This document shows positions 8,794 to 16,568 of a stretch of DNA of 64,000 nucleotides, one piece after another. The stretch spans positions 1 through 64,000 of the forward strand of contig NZ_JACVVD010000011.1 in assembly GCF_014534655.1 (NCBI RefSeq), written 5' to 3'. The position numbers and the translations under genes were made by a program. The first letter of the stretch is position 1. Each line of letters begins with the position of its first letter. The stretch is from Paenibacillus sedimenti. GTDB lineage: Bacteria; Bacillota; Bacilli; Paenibacillales; NBRC-103111. The notes below the pieces were generated by a model, which worked only from the letters and a program-made list of their open reading frames with translations, did no database searches and had not been told where the DNA came from.

Positions 8794-9610
8794 ACTCATT
8801 GTAAGCGACCTGGACGGTACGCTTCTGGATCATAGCAAGAAGGTAAGTCCAAGAGAAGTGACTGCACTGGCAAAAGCTAAAGATGCCGGCATTCAACTAT
8901 GCTTGGCATCCGGCAGAATGCATATCGAATTGCAGCGGGTCATGACGGAGATTGGCCATCAAGCCTATTCGCTATCCCAAAATGGAGCCTTCATCCATCT
9001 GGATGACGGTACATTTCTGCAATCGAAGCTTTTTGATCCGGCGCTGGCTCATCAGGTTTATCAGCTGCTGCACGGCTTTAGACTCGTCAAACTGATTTGC
9101 TCTATCGATGGCAATTATATCGCCAATGTTTCCCCTGCCTCGGATAAGATCGAATCGCGAATGTTTGAACCCTTTATTGTAAAAGAAGATGCGGAGCAAG
9201 CACTCCTTAACGAACTCCCGGCAAGCAAATTTTCTCTTTTCGGGAAATTGGAAACTCTCCTGCAAGTAAAAGATTTAATGGAAGAAAAGTTAGGTAATCA
9301 GTTAGAGCTTTTCATCTCGGATACAGATTGCCTCGATATTATGCCGCGAAATGTTTCAAAGGGCAGCTCACTGCTTGTTTTACTTGAAAAACTCGGCTTG
9401 CAGCCGGATGAAGCGGCTTGTATCGGCGACTCATTTAATGATGTGTCGATGTTCGGCGTTACGCCTCACAGCTTTGCCATGAAGGGCGCTCACCCAGATG
9501 TGAGGCAAAAAGCTACCTATCTAGTTGAATCTGTTGCAGAGGCTATCGGGCATGTTTTCGCCCATAACGAAAAACATTCTTTGCAAGAAAAAGGAAGTAA
9601 GGGACTATGA
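8786..9610 (+). CDS. Cof-type HAD-IIB phosphatase
   Basis: The protein has 274 residues. HAD motif I is DLDGTLLD (residues 8-15), motif II is the Ser of LASGR, motif III Lys lies in NVSKGSS and motif IV is GDSFNDVSM. The type IIB cap lies between. Enzymes of this class dephosphorylate sugar phosphates, FMN or similar small molecules. It overlaps the DeoR gene by 8 bp and the MFS gene by 4 bp (ATGA), so translation is probably coupled. A role in clearing or sensing a sugar phosphate brought in by the operon's transporter is inference. Confidence 0.9.
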   Translation: MIKLIVSDLDGTLLDHSKKVSPREVTALAKAKDAGIQLCLASGRMHIELQRVMTEIGHQAYSLSQNGAFIHLDDGTFLQSKLFDPALAHQVYQLLHGFRLVKLICSIDGNYIANVSPASDKIESRMFEPFIVKEDAEQALLNELPASKFSLFGKLETLLQVKDLMEEKLGNQLELFISDTDCLDIMPRNVSKGSSLLVLLEKLGLQPDEAACIGDSFNDVSMFGVTPHSFAMKGAHPDVRQKATYLVESVAEAIGHVFAHNEKHSLQEKGSKGL

Positions 9611-10785
9611 GAAGACTGCTAATTATGGGCTGCTTGTCGTATTTATTAACGGGCAGCACGCACGTTATTTTCGGCGCCATTTTACCTGAGTTGTTAACGC
9701 ACTACGGACAGAGCTATGACGATGGAGGCCTCCTCGTTTTTATGCTGTTTGGCGGTTTCCTGCTGGGTGTTCTCAGCACGCCTTTTCTTATTCGCCGCCT
9801 CAGCCGCAGAAGTACGATCACAACGGCTTTTGCCCTGCTAGGTATCGCGATGTTTGCCATCGTATTGCTGCCGCCATGGCCTCTTGCCGTAAGCCTGACC
9901 TTCATAGCAGGGGTCTCCTTCGGCCTCGTCGAGAGCAGCATCAGCACGTTCGTATTAATTGCCGCTAAAGATAAGCAGGCGGTTGCGTTCAGCAAGCTTG
10001 AAGTTTTCTTCGGTATAGGCGCGCTTGTCATGCCGCTCGTATCCAGTATGCTCATTGCCGGAGGCGCATGGAGATATTCTTTCGTTGTGCTTGGTGCCAG
10101 CGCACTCGCGACAGGACTCGTCTGGTCAAAGCTATCGTTAGGCGAGCACGATGAATTATTGGCGCATAGGGCTGATCGCACGCAAAAAGCCGAGAAGCCT
10201 CCGGCGCTTACCCGACGTTCAATGGTATTGCTGTTCCTGTTTATGATTGTTTTCTTTGTCTACGTCGGGATGGAAAATACAATCGTGAATTTTCTGCCCT
10301 CGCTCTTTATCGATCAGTTAAACGCTTCGAGCTCGATATCATCGCTGTCTGTGACAGCCTACTGGTTAACCATGGTGATCGGGCGCATTTTTGCAGGGGT
10401 CCTTGCCGAAAAAATGACGTATTTCCGTTATTTGGCCGCTTCCTTCGCAGCTTGTCTCGTAATTGCCTTCCTATGGATGTTTAGCGCGGCAATCTGGAGC
10501 ACGTTTATCATCGTTCTGCTGCTCGGACTCTTCATGTCCGGCATGTTTGCCGTCGCGCTGATTTATGCCAATCAGCTAATCCCGGGACGCACCGAGGAAT
10601 CGACTAGCACACTGATCGCGTCAGGCGGTCTTGGCGGAGCCGTCCTTCCTTTGGCCGTCGGCTGGGGCATGGATCATATCCATGTCGGCGTCTCCATTTG
10701 GTTTATTTTAGGCGGTATGAGTTTGACGCTGGCCATTATTTTTTACTCATATCGATGGAAGATACAAGCTTTGAGATCTGGCTGA
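9607..10785 (+). CDS. MFS transporter, sugar-type
   Basis: The protein has 392 residues and about twelve membrane helices, with a cytoplasmic loop near 178-205. The overall pattern (short helix 1, GAILPELL, VESSISTF, PLVSSML) resembles the FucP/GlcP group of proton-sugar symporters, but I cannot assign a substrate. It shares the ATGA overlap with the HAD gene and ends in a bidirectional terminator. It is probably regulated by the DeoR protein of the same operon. Confidence 0.82.
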   Translation: MRRLLIMGCLSYLLTGSTHVIFGAILPELLTHYGQSYDDGGLLVFMLFGGFLLGVLSTPFLIRRLSRRSTITTAFALLGIAMFAIVLLPPWPLAVSLTFIAGVSFGLVESSISTFVLIAAKDKQAVAFSKLEVFFGIGALVMPLVSSMLIAGGAWRYSFVVLGASALATGLVWSKLSLGEHDELLAHRADRTQKAEKPPALTRRSMVLLFLFMIVFFVYVGMENTIVNFLPSLFIDQLNASSSISSLSVTAYWLTMVIGRIFAGVLAEKMTYFRYLAASFAACLVIAFLWMFSAAIWSTFIIVLLLGLFMSGMFAVALIYANQLIPGRTEESTSTLIASGGLGGAVLPLAVGWGMDHIHVGVSIWFILGGMSLTLAIIFYSYRWKIQALRSG

Positions 10786-10808
10786 TGGCTTAATTTCCTA
10801 ATATAATG

Positions 10809-10862
10809 AAAAGCCAACTCCATTGAACCGGTATTTGACCGATATCCTTGGAGTTGGCTTTT
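10809..10862. terminator. bidirectional terminator
   Basis: AAAAGCCAACTCCA pairs with TGGAGTTGGCTTTT around a second small stem. It separates the convergent MFS and YpmS-like genes. Confidence 0.9.
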
Positions 10863-11403
10863 ACTTCAATAGTTTCAGATCAATTTGAATTGCATCTTCT
10901 TCAAAAATTACATCTTTGACCCCAACCAGTTTGGGCAAATGTTGTTCGAGCGGTATCTCTATCGGAGCCAGTTGAAGCCACTTGCCAGGAATATTAACTC
11001 CCTTGATTTGTGTACTTATGTGTTGAATTTCGATCTTTGGGTTATTCCATGCCAAGACGAAATTCAATTTGGCGCCCACAGGCACTTTATCGTGCCATCG
11101 GATGTTCACATCAGCTGCAAGTGCAGTTCCTTGAAGCGTAAGCTTCGCACCTTCGATTCGAACATCGTTAGGCAGCGTTTTGCGGGCAGCCAGCTGCTTT
11201 TTGACGATATCGTTGACGTCTTGTTCCGTTAGTTCCACTTTCAGCTTGCGGTTTTTGATGATGTCTACGATTTTGCTCCCTATAGGAACTTCACTATATT
11301 CAAGGTCCAAAGCTTCAGCCGGTTTTACATACGAGATGATCCCCGCAATAACAGCAGCAAGAATCACTATTGTAACGACTACGAATACAATGAATTTCTT
11401 CAA
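10861..11403 (-). CDS. membrane-anchored hypothetical protein (YpmS-like)
   Basis: The protein has 180 residues. One N-terminal membrane helix (4-25) is followed by an extracytoplasmic domain of alternating beta pattern with a VELTEQDVNDIV segment, as in YpmS/DUF2140-type proteins; this family match is from memory and only moderate. The start is TTG behind a GGGGGCGC site. It follows the helicase gene by 41 bp on the same strand and may be cotranscribed. No function is known. Confidence 0.65.
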   Translation of the reverse strand: MKKFIVFVVVTIVILAAVIAGIISYVKPAEALDLEYSEVPIGSKIVDIIKNRKLKVELTEQDVNDIVKKQLAARKTLPNDVRIEGAKLTLQGTALAADVNIRWHDKVPVGAKLNFVLAWNNPKIEIQHISTQIKGVNIPGKWLQLAPIEIPLEQHLPKLVGVKDVIFEEDAIQIDLKLLK

Positions 11404-11444
11404 ATCGTATTGCGCCCCCCATCTCCCATGATGTGTCGGAACGT

Positions 11445-12920
11445 TTACTCTTCCTTGCCCTGCTGCTTCGCCTTGAGCCAGCGCGGCGCGCCCTTGCTCT
11501 TGCGGTCCCGCTCGCGCTCCGCCTTGCGAGCAGCCGGGCTTGCGCCCTTTCCGCCGGCGGCCGCGTTAATGCGCGCTGCAGGCTTCGCCGCTGCAGCAGC
11601 GCTGCGCGCGCCGCGGGCGCCTGGGGCTGCGGCGCTGATGCGCACCGTGCCTGCCGCAGGTACAGCGGCATCCCGTGCGCTCGCGGCAGGGCCGCCGCGC
11701 GCAGGTGCTACGCCGCCTGACGGGCGCGCGCCCTGACGGCGGCTGCGCATGGCAGCCGCGCTGCGGTTATGGTCCGGATCGACGATCCGGCCCTCGTACA
11801 TCGCCTTCGGCGCGATCGTAATGCCTAGCTGCTTCTCGAATTTCTCGAGAATGAACAGCTCCTTCGGTGTTACGATGGAGACGGCCGTTCCCTTACGGCC
11901 CATCCGGCCTGTCCGCCCTACGCGGTGAAGATAATACTCCGCGTTAATGGCAGGATCCAGATGAAAGACATGGGTCACGCCTTCGATGTCCAACCCCCTG
12001 GCTGCAATGTCGGTTGCAAGCAGCAGTTGAAACTTGCGATCGCGGAAATGGGCCATCACTTTAGCCCGCTCCGTCTTACCCGCTTCTCCGTATAAGGCTT
12101 CCACGGAAAGCCCTACATACTGCAGTTTACCAACCACCTCAGCAATATCCGCTGTCGCGTTAATGAAGACGATAGCGGAAGCGGGATTTATCAGACGCAC
12201 CAATCTTCTTAATGTATCGATCTTGTCTCTCTCATCACATACGAAATAACAATGCTCCAGCGTTTCGGCCGTACGCTGACTTGGGTTGATTTTCAAAATA
12301 ACGGGTTCCTTCATCCACTTCAGAGCCGTTTGTTCAATACTAGCCGGAATGGTCGCAGATACAAATACCGTTTGACTGGAACGTAGCGTTCCCTTGAGGA
12401 CAGCTTCAACCTCATTCATAGAACCGAGCTCGAAGACTTGATCGACTTCATCGACAACGGTCATCTTCAAATGATGGAGAGTCAGCTTACGCATTTTCAT
12501 TAGCTCCAGTATACGTCCTGGCGTTCCAACGGCGATATGGGGGTGAAGCTTCAGCTTTTCCACCTGTCTTGCAACGGCCGCACCGCCAATTAATGATTGT
12601 GCGCGGAGCGCGCTTCCTTGAGTCAGCAATTCGATTTGCTGCATAATTTGCATGCCAAGTTCCCTTGTGGGTACAAGCACTAGTACTTGCAGCTGTTTTT
12701 GTTGTAGATCAATCTTCTGCAGTGCCGGCAATAAGTAAGCTAAGGTCTTCCCTGTTCCCGTTTGAGATTGGATAATTGCATCTTTCCCTTGCAAAAGGGC
12801 AGGGATCGCTTCCTCTTGTATCGGTGTAGGTTCCGCAATACCCATTGCGTGCAATTTATGTACATAAGACTGCTCGACCAGCAGCTGTTCAAAGCTTGTG
12901 TTCACTTCCGAAAACCCCAT
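11445..12920 (-). CDS. DEAD-box-type RNA helicase with a DEVD motif and Ala/Arg-rich tail
   Basis: The protein has 491 residues. It shows the Q motif with PTPIQ (31-35), motif I SQTGTGKT (52-59), PTREL (84-88), TPGR (133-136), motif III SAT (188-190), motif V ATDIAARGLD and motif VI HRVGRTGR (332-339). Motif II reads DEVD (157-160) instead of DEAD; Asp and Glu needed for Mg-ATP remain. After about residue 383 comes a low-complexity tail rich in Ala, Gly, Arg and Pro, encoded by visibly GC-rich DNA, likely an RNA-binding extension. The role is RNA unwinding in ribosome assembly or cold adaptation; the exact paralogue is unresolved (a YfmL-like helicase is possible). Confidence 0.9.
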   Translation of the reverse strand: MGFSEVNTSFEQLLVEQSYVHKLHAMGIAEPTPIQEEAIPALLQGKDAIIQSQTGTGKTLAYLLPALQKIDLQQKQLQVLVLVPTRELGMQIMQQIELLTQGSALRAQSLIGGAAVARQVEKLKLHPHIAVGTPGRILELMKMRKLTLHHLKMTVVDEVDQVFELGSMNEVEAVLKGTLRSSQTVFVSATIPASIEQTALKWMKEPVILKINPSQRTAETLEHCYFVCDERDKIDTLRRLVRLINPASAIVFINATADIAEVVGKLQYVGLSVEALYGEAGKTERAKVMAHFRDRKFQLLLATDIAARGLDIEGVTHVFHLDPAINAEYYLHRVGRTGRMGRKGTAVSIVTPKELFILEKFEKQLGITIAPKAMYEGRIVDPDHNRSAAAMRSRRQGARPSGGVAPARGGPAASARDAAVPAAGTVRISAAAPGARGARSAAAAAKPAARINAAAGGKGASPAARKAERERDRKSKGAPRWLKAKQQGKEE

Positions 12921-13048
12921 TTCTTCAAACCTGTTTCCCCCAATTATAAGTCACCGCGCATAGCGATACAAATCAAGAGCGGAAAAGCTCTGCCACCAGG
13001 ACAGAACTTCGCTTTTAACCATTTTCTACTTTTCAAGACCTCTCTCTG

Positions 13049-13630
13049 TCACTCATGCAAAGATCCCCACTCGTCAAGCAGCTTCTGCTTGATTGCTTCG
13101 CGCGCCCGAAACAGTCGCTGCCTAATCACACCTTCGGTAACGCCAAGCTCAACGGCCATATCTTTGTAAGATAGATTATGTATCCATTTCATGGCAATAA
13201 TTTGCCGATAAGAGGGGCTCAGCTGATTGATATATTTTATAATCGCCTCACGCATGAGCTTCAATTCAACTTCTTTTTCGAGCGGTACCAAATGTTCCGC
13301 TGCCGGCGCAGCTTCCTTAGATATCAGGACGAACTCGGCTTCTAACTCCTCCCGATTCCGCTTATGCTTGCGAAGATGGTTGAGTGTTACGTTTCGCGTC
13401 AGTTTTTTCAGCCAACTTTCATACTTATCTATCTCTTTCAGCATGGGCGCTTTGCCAACCGCTCTTATAAATGATTCTTGAATTATATCTTCTACAGCCG
13501 AATGATCTCTCAAAATAAAATAAATCATCGGGTATACAAGTAAATAGAACTCCTGGTAAACTTGCTCTTGTATGTCTTTATCCAACGAATAAAAGTCACT
13601 TGTAAAAATCAGCATCAGATACTTCGACAT
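13049..13630 (-). CDS. ECF-type RNA polymerase sigma factor
   Basis: The protein has 193 residues. Region 2 lies in the N-terminal half (ILRDHSAVEDIIQESFIRAV, then SWLKKLTRNVTLNHLRKHKR). Region 4 follows (LSPSYRQIIAMKWIHNLSYKDMA with VTEGVIRQRLFRAR). A linker rich in Ala and Glu sits between. No anti-sigma gene is adjacent: neighbours are a helicase and a hydrolase, so how it is held inactive is not visible. The start ATG follows GGGGGCTTTT. Confidence 0.9.
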   Translation of the reverse strand: MSKYLMLIFTSDFYSLDKDIQEQVYQEFYLLVYPMIYFILRDHSAVEDIIQESFIRAVGKAPMLKEIDKYESWLKKLTRNVTLNHLRKHKRNREELEAEFVLISKEAAPAAEHLVPLEKEVELKLMREAIIKYINQLSPSYRQIIAMKWIHNLSYKDMAVELGVTEGVIRQRLFRAREAIKQKLLDEWGSLHE

Positions 13631-13738
13631 AAAAGCCCCCCACTACAACCGGCCCTAGCCCTCTGTGTTTCCTACTTAATATTAGGGCATTAGTGGTGAG
13701 TAAACAATATTATCCATGAAAAAAGTGGAATTCCTTTC

Positions 13739-14554
13739 CTAACCCATGAGCGCCGATTTATCAGCCAACCATTGGAACATGGCATCCAATGCTTTTTCAT
13801 CTTCCTTTTTCGGAAAGCGATGATCGAGTCCATCATATAAATCCATTGTATAATCCTTGCCCGCCTTCTCTAAAGCAACAGCCAACTTTCGGGCATGTCC
13901 GATATCTACTTGAGTATCCCGGGTGCCATGAATAATATAGATAGGCGAATTCACTTGCTCTGCCCAATGAGCCGGAGATCGCTGGATATAAGCTTCTGCT
14001 TGCTTCTTCGGATGTCCGACAACCCGTTTCAGCATCCGTCTCATATCAATCCGCTGCTCATACGTATCGAACATATCACTGACGCCGCTCCATACGACGA
14101 CAGGACCGACGCCGCTGCATTCTTTGGCCGCAAGCATCGCCATCACGGCTCCCCTGGAGAAGCCGATTAAAGACACAGGTCCCGGCTGTACTTCTTCCAG
14201 AGCTTGAACCATCGGAATGGCGTGAAACAAATCGTACCGATCTTCGCCGCCAAAATCTTCACGACCTTCCCCGCCTTCATTTCCGCGATAAAACGGAGCG
14301 AATACGACATATCCTCGTTGGGCCATCGATACGATTCTTCGTTTGCGGACCATACCGACACGCCGGATTCCGCCGCGGCAATAGATAACAGCAGGTCTCG
14401 GAGCATTTCCTTCGGGGACGGCCAAATAACCCTTCACCCGCAAGCCTTGACTGCCGTAAGTGATCAGATAAAGCGATACTTGCTTGGCGTAGCAGCGAAG
14501 CTGCTCCCTTTCCAATAATTGACCGTCTCGAACTTGCGTTGCAGCAATTGACAT
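13739..14554 (-). CDS. alpha/beta hydrolase, prolyl-oligopeptidase-like esterase/peptidase
   Basis: The protein has 271 residues. The nucleophile elbow is GFSRG with Ser133, the acid is Asp213 in HGTRDTQV, and the catalytic His245 lies in DGLDHRF. The RGG...YRGNEGGEG segment forms the oxyanion region typical of S9-like and dienelactone-hydrolase-like proteins. No signal peptide is seen, so it is cytosolic. TTAGGAGG precedes the ATG. The substrate is unknown. Confidence 0.85.
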   Translation of the reverse strand: MSIAATQVRDGQLLEREQLRCYAKQVSLYLITYGSQGLRVKGYLAVPEGNAPRPAVIYCRGGIRRVGMVRKRRIVSMAQRGYVVFAPFYRGNEGGEGREDFGGEDRYDLFHAIPMVQALEEVQPGPVSLIGFSRGAVMAMLAAKECSGVGPVVVWSGVSDMFDTYEQRIDMRRMLKRVVGHPKKQAEAYIQRSPAHWAEQVNSPIYIIHGTRDTQVDIGHARKLAVALEKAGKDYTMDLYDGLDHRFPKKEDEKALDAMFQWLADKSALMG

Positions 14555-14579
14555 GAGGACCTCCTAAGCATAGGCTATT

Positions 14580-14608
14580 TTGACAGTGGTGATTACTTGC
14601 GCTAGACT
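14580..14608 (+). promoter_or_regulatory. promoter of the 84-aa gene
   Basis: TTGACA (14580-14585), a 17-bp spacer and TAGACT (14603-14608) lie 40 bp upstream of the start. Confidence 0.55.
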
Positions 14609-14647
14609 GGTTGTATCCTTTACTATTCCATCCGAAGGGATGATCCT

Positions 14648-14902
14648 ATGAATACAGAATTTGAGAAAGAATTCGATGCGTTGCTCGTTAAAACTGCCGA
14701 GCTGATCACGGGCGACACCTCTCCGGAAATGATTGAGAAAATCAAGATTTGGGCACTTTATAACCACATACATAAGTCGCTTCCCGCACTTGCTTCCCAC
14801 TGGAATCAGACCCATCCGACGGGGAAAACCGAAGTGCGCCGCATTTTTGAAGAAATACGCGATTTGAATCAAGCCTTGAAATCAGACAATCCTAACCCAT
14901 GA
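14648..14902 (+). CDS. small conserved protein, possibly YusU-like (DUF2573)
   Basis: The gene encodes 84 residues, helical, with KIKIWALYNHIHKSLPALASHW as its most distinctive segment. From memory this resembles YusU/DUF2573, but I hold that match loosely. No membrane or signal sequence is present. A promoter and a downstream terminator support a real single-gene unit. The ribosome site (GAAGGGATG) is weak. No function is known. Confidence 0.65.
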   Translation: MNTEFEKEFDALLVKTAELITGDTSPEMIEKIKIWALYNHIHKSLPALASHWNQTHPTGKTEVRRIFEEIRDLNQALKSDNPNP

Positions 14903-14903
14903 G

Positions 14904-14945
14904 AAAAAGCGGGATTCCATCTTATGACTGGACCCGCTTTTTTTT
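14904..14945. terminator. bidirectional terminator
   Basis: AAAAAGCGGG pairs with CCCGCTTTTTTTT, between the 84-aa gene and the convergent SDR gene. Confidence 0.88.
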
Positions 14946-15721
14946 CATTTTTTGTTCAATAACTTATAGGCCAATCGGTCAAACGCACGCGGGAACAAGT
15001 GAAACAATTTGATGCCCGCAGCAGCTACAATCGGCAGATTTTTTTCGGGAATGTTTTTTTCTACCGCATGTATTAGTTCTTTTGCAACCTTCTCAGGCTT
15101 CAGCATGAACCACGAAACGTTTTTCACATAATTACCGCTTGGATCGGCTCTATCAAAGAAAGGGGTCGAGATCGGACCTGGATTAATAGCTGTTACCGCT
15201 ACGCCTGAGCCCATCAATTCCTGCCGCAAGCTGTTCGTGAACCCAAGCACGGCGTGTTTCGTCGCGGAATAGCCTGTCGACTTGGCAGATCCGATTTTAC
15301 CAGCCATCGACGCGATGTTGACAATATGACCGCTTCCCGCTTCCAACATGTGAGGAAGTACCGCTTTGGTACAGCGAACCAATCCCAAGTAATTGACATT
15401 CATCATTTCTTCGAAATTCGCCAGAGGAGCGTCTACGAATGATTCAAAAATGCCATACCCCGCATTGTTGATAAGTATATCGATTCGCCCAAATCGCCCG
15501 ATGATCTGCTCTACGACAGCATTTACTTGTCCCGTATCCGTCACATCCAATGGAAACACAGCGTGCTTGCCCTTCAACCCGGCTGCAATTTCTTCTAATT
15601 TTGCCGTGCTTCGGGCTGTGAGAACAGGGATGGCCCCCTTGGCGGAAAAATGCTGCGCCATCACAGCCCCAATACCGCTGGATGCCCCTGTAATCAGTAC
15701 AATTTTACCCGAAATGTTCAA
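14945..15721 (-). CDS. short-chain dehydrogenase/reductase
   Basis: The protein has 258 residues. The cofactor motif is TGASSGIG (11-18), NNAG lies at 85-88, and the catalytic residues are Ser138, Tyr151 and Lys155 (YSATKH). A basic/hydrophobic C-terminal extension (KLFHLFPRAFDRLAYKLLNKK region) resembles YqjQ/DltE-type SDRs that sit at the membrane. The substrate is unknown. A separate terminator just upstream isolates it from cheX. Confidence 0.9.
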   Translation of the reverse strand: MNISGKIVLITGASSGIGAVMAQHFSAKGAIPVLTARSTAKLEEIAAGLKGKHAVFPLDVTDTGQVNAVVEQIIGRFGRIDILINNAGYGIFESFVDAPLANFEEMMNVNYLGLVRCTKAVLPHMLEAGSGHIVNIASMAGKIGSAKSTGYSATKHAVLGFTNSLRQELMGSGVAVTAINPGPISTPFFDRADPSGNYVKNVSWFMLKPEKVAKELIHAVEKNIPEKNLPIVAAAGIKLFHLFPRAFDRLAYKLLNKK

Positions 15722-15752
15722 CGTGATTTCTCCTTATATTACAAATAAATGC

Positions 15753-15788
15753 AAAAAATGGAGCTGCCGCTTATCAGCAGCACTCCAT
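15753..15788 (-). terminator. terminator of cheX
   Basis: On the minus strand ATGGAG-GCTGC pairs with GCGGC-CTCCAT (small bulges), followed by TTTTTT. Confidence 0.8.
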
Positions 15789-15819
15789 CCATAATTCGTT
15801 ATTTCTTGTGAAACACCTG

Positions 15820-16278
15820 CTAAGTAATGAGTACTTGAATGTCCAGCTCTCCGATACTATCCATAATTAAAGGAATCGTAAGTGCCTTCTTTGGCACAAA
15901 GCCTGCAGCTGTAGCTGACTGAACGAGCTTCGGAGGTGTAATGTCTACACGGACGCCTTGATTAAACAGCATCGTACTTGCGTTACCGCTAATCATATTT
16001 CCGAGTTCGGAGATGGCACTCTTACCCAATTCATCCATTTCCGTCACTGTAAAGCCGCCCATCATGGCAGAGACCATCTTCAGTGCGACCTCTTCAGCAA
16101 GCCCAAATACGATGTCGCCTTCCATTTGACCGGTCATACCAATTTGAATCCAAATGTACTTTTCCACAAATTTGACGTCTTTAACGCCGAGCTGCCCTGT
16201 CGTAGGACGAATGTTAGCGACTTGTTCGATGACGATTCTAGCCGACTCCAAAAAGGGATTAATGTACTCAGCCTTCAT
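15820..16278 (-). CDS. cheX: CheX-family CheY-P phosphatase
   Basis: The protein has 152 residues from ATG 16278, chosen because AAAGGAGATC precedes it; the frame stays open further upstream but lacks a ribosome site. The CheX/CheC/FliY-type phosphatase motif ExxN is at Glu91-Asn94 (SELGNMISGNA). CheX removes phosphate from the chemotaxis response regulator CheY. No other chemotaxis gene is nearby, and it is a single-gene unit with its own terminator. Some CheX-like proteins act on other response regulators, so the partner is open. Confidence 0.85.
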   Translation of the reverse strand: MKAEYINPFLESARIVIEQVANIRPTTGQLGVKDVKFVEKYIWIQIGMTGQMEGDIVFGLAEEVALKMVSAMMGGFTVTEMDELGKSAISELGNMISGNASTMLFNQGVRVDITPPKLVQSATAAGFVPKKALTIPLIMDSIGELDIQVLIT

Positions 16279-16509
16279 GCTCCGATCTCCTTTGTGAATA
16301 AAATCCGCAGAAAAACGACCTTTTACAACATTATACCTAAATATCTGGGACAAGTATACTGCATTTTTTTTGGATTTATAGTACGAACTGCTCACATATG
16401 CATCTTAATCATGTTCCCGGAACTATAACGGCGCTGAGTTATGTAACACATGGGAAATTCTTCCTATAAGACAGGATTCAAACTAGTACTAGACAAATAT
16501 ATAATTTTC

Positions 16510-16528
16510 TGTCGAATACTGGTACAAT
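16510..16528 (+). promoter_or_regulatory. kinase promoter with Spo0A-box-like site
   Basis: TGTCGAA (16510-16516) is a perfect Spo0A box. It is followed six bases later by an extended -10, TGGTACAAT (TACAAT at 16523-16528), with no good -35 hexamer. This is the geometry of a Spo0A-activated SigA promoter. A 7-mer match alone is weak evidence. Confidence 0.4.
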
Positions 16529-16568
16529 TATGGTAGAAAATGACTTAAAGGGGCTTTGAAAGTCGATC

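Noticed and set aside
11410-11736. Alanine/arginine-rich open frames on both strands
   Set aside because: They are shadows of the GC-rich tail of the helicase gene.
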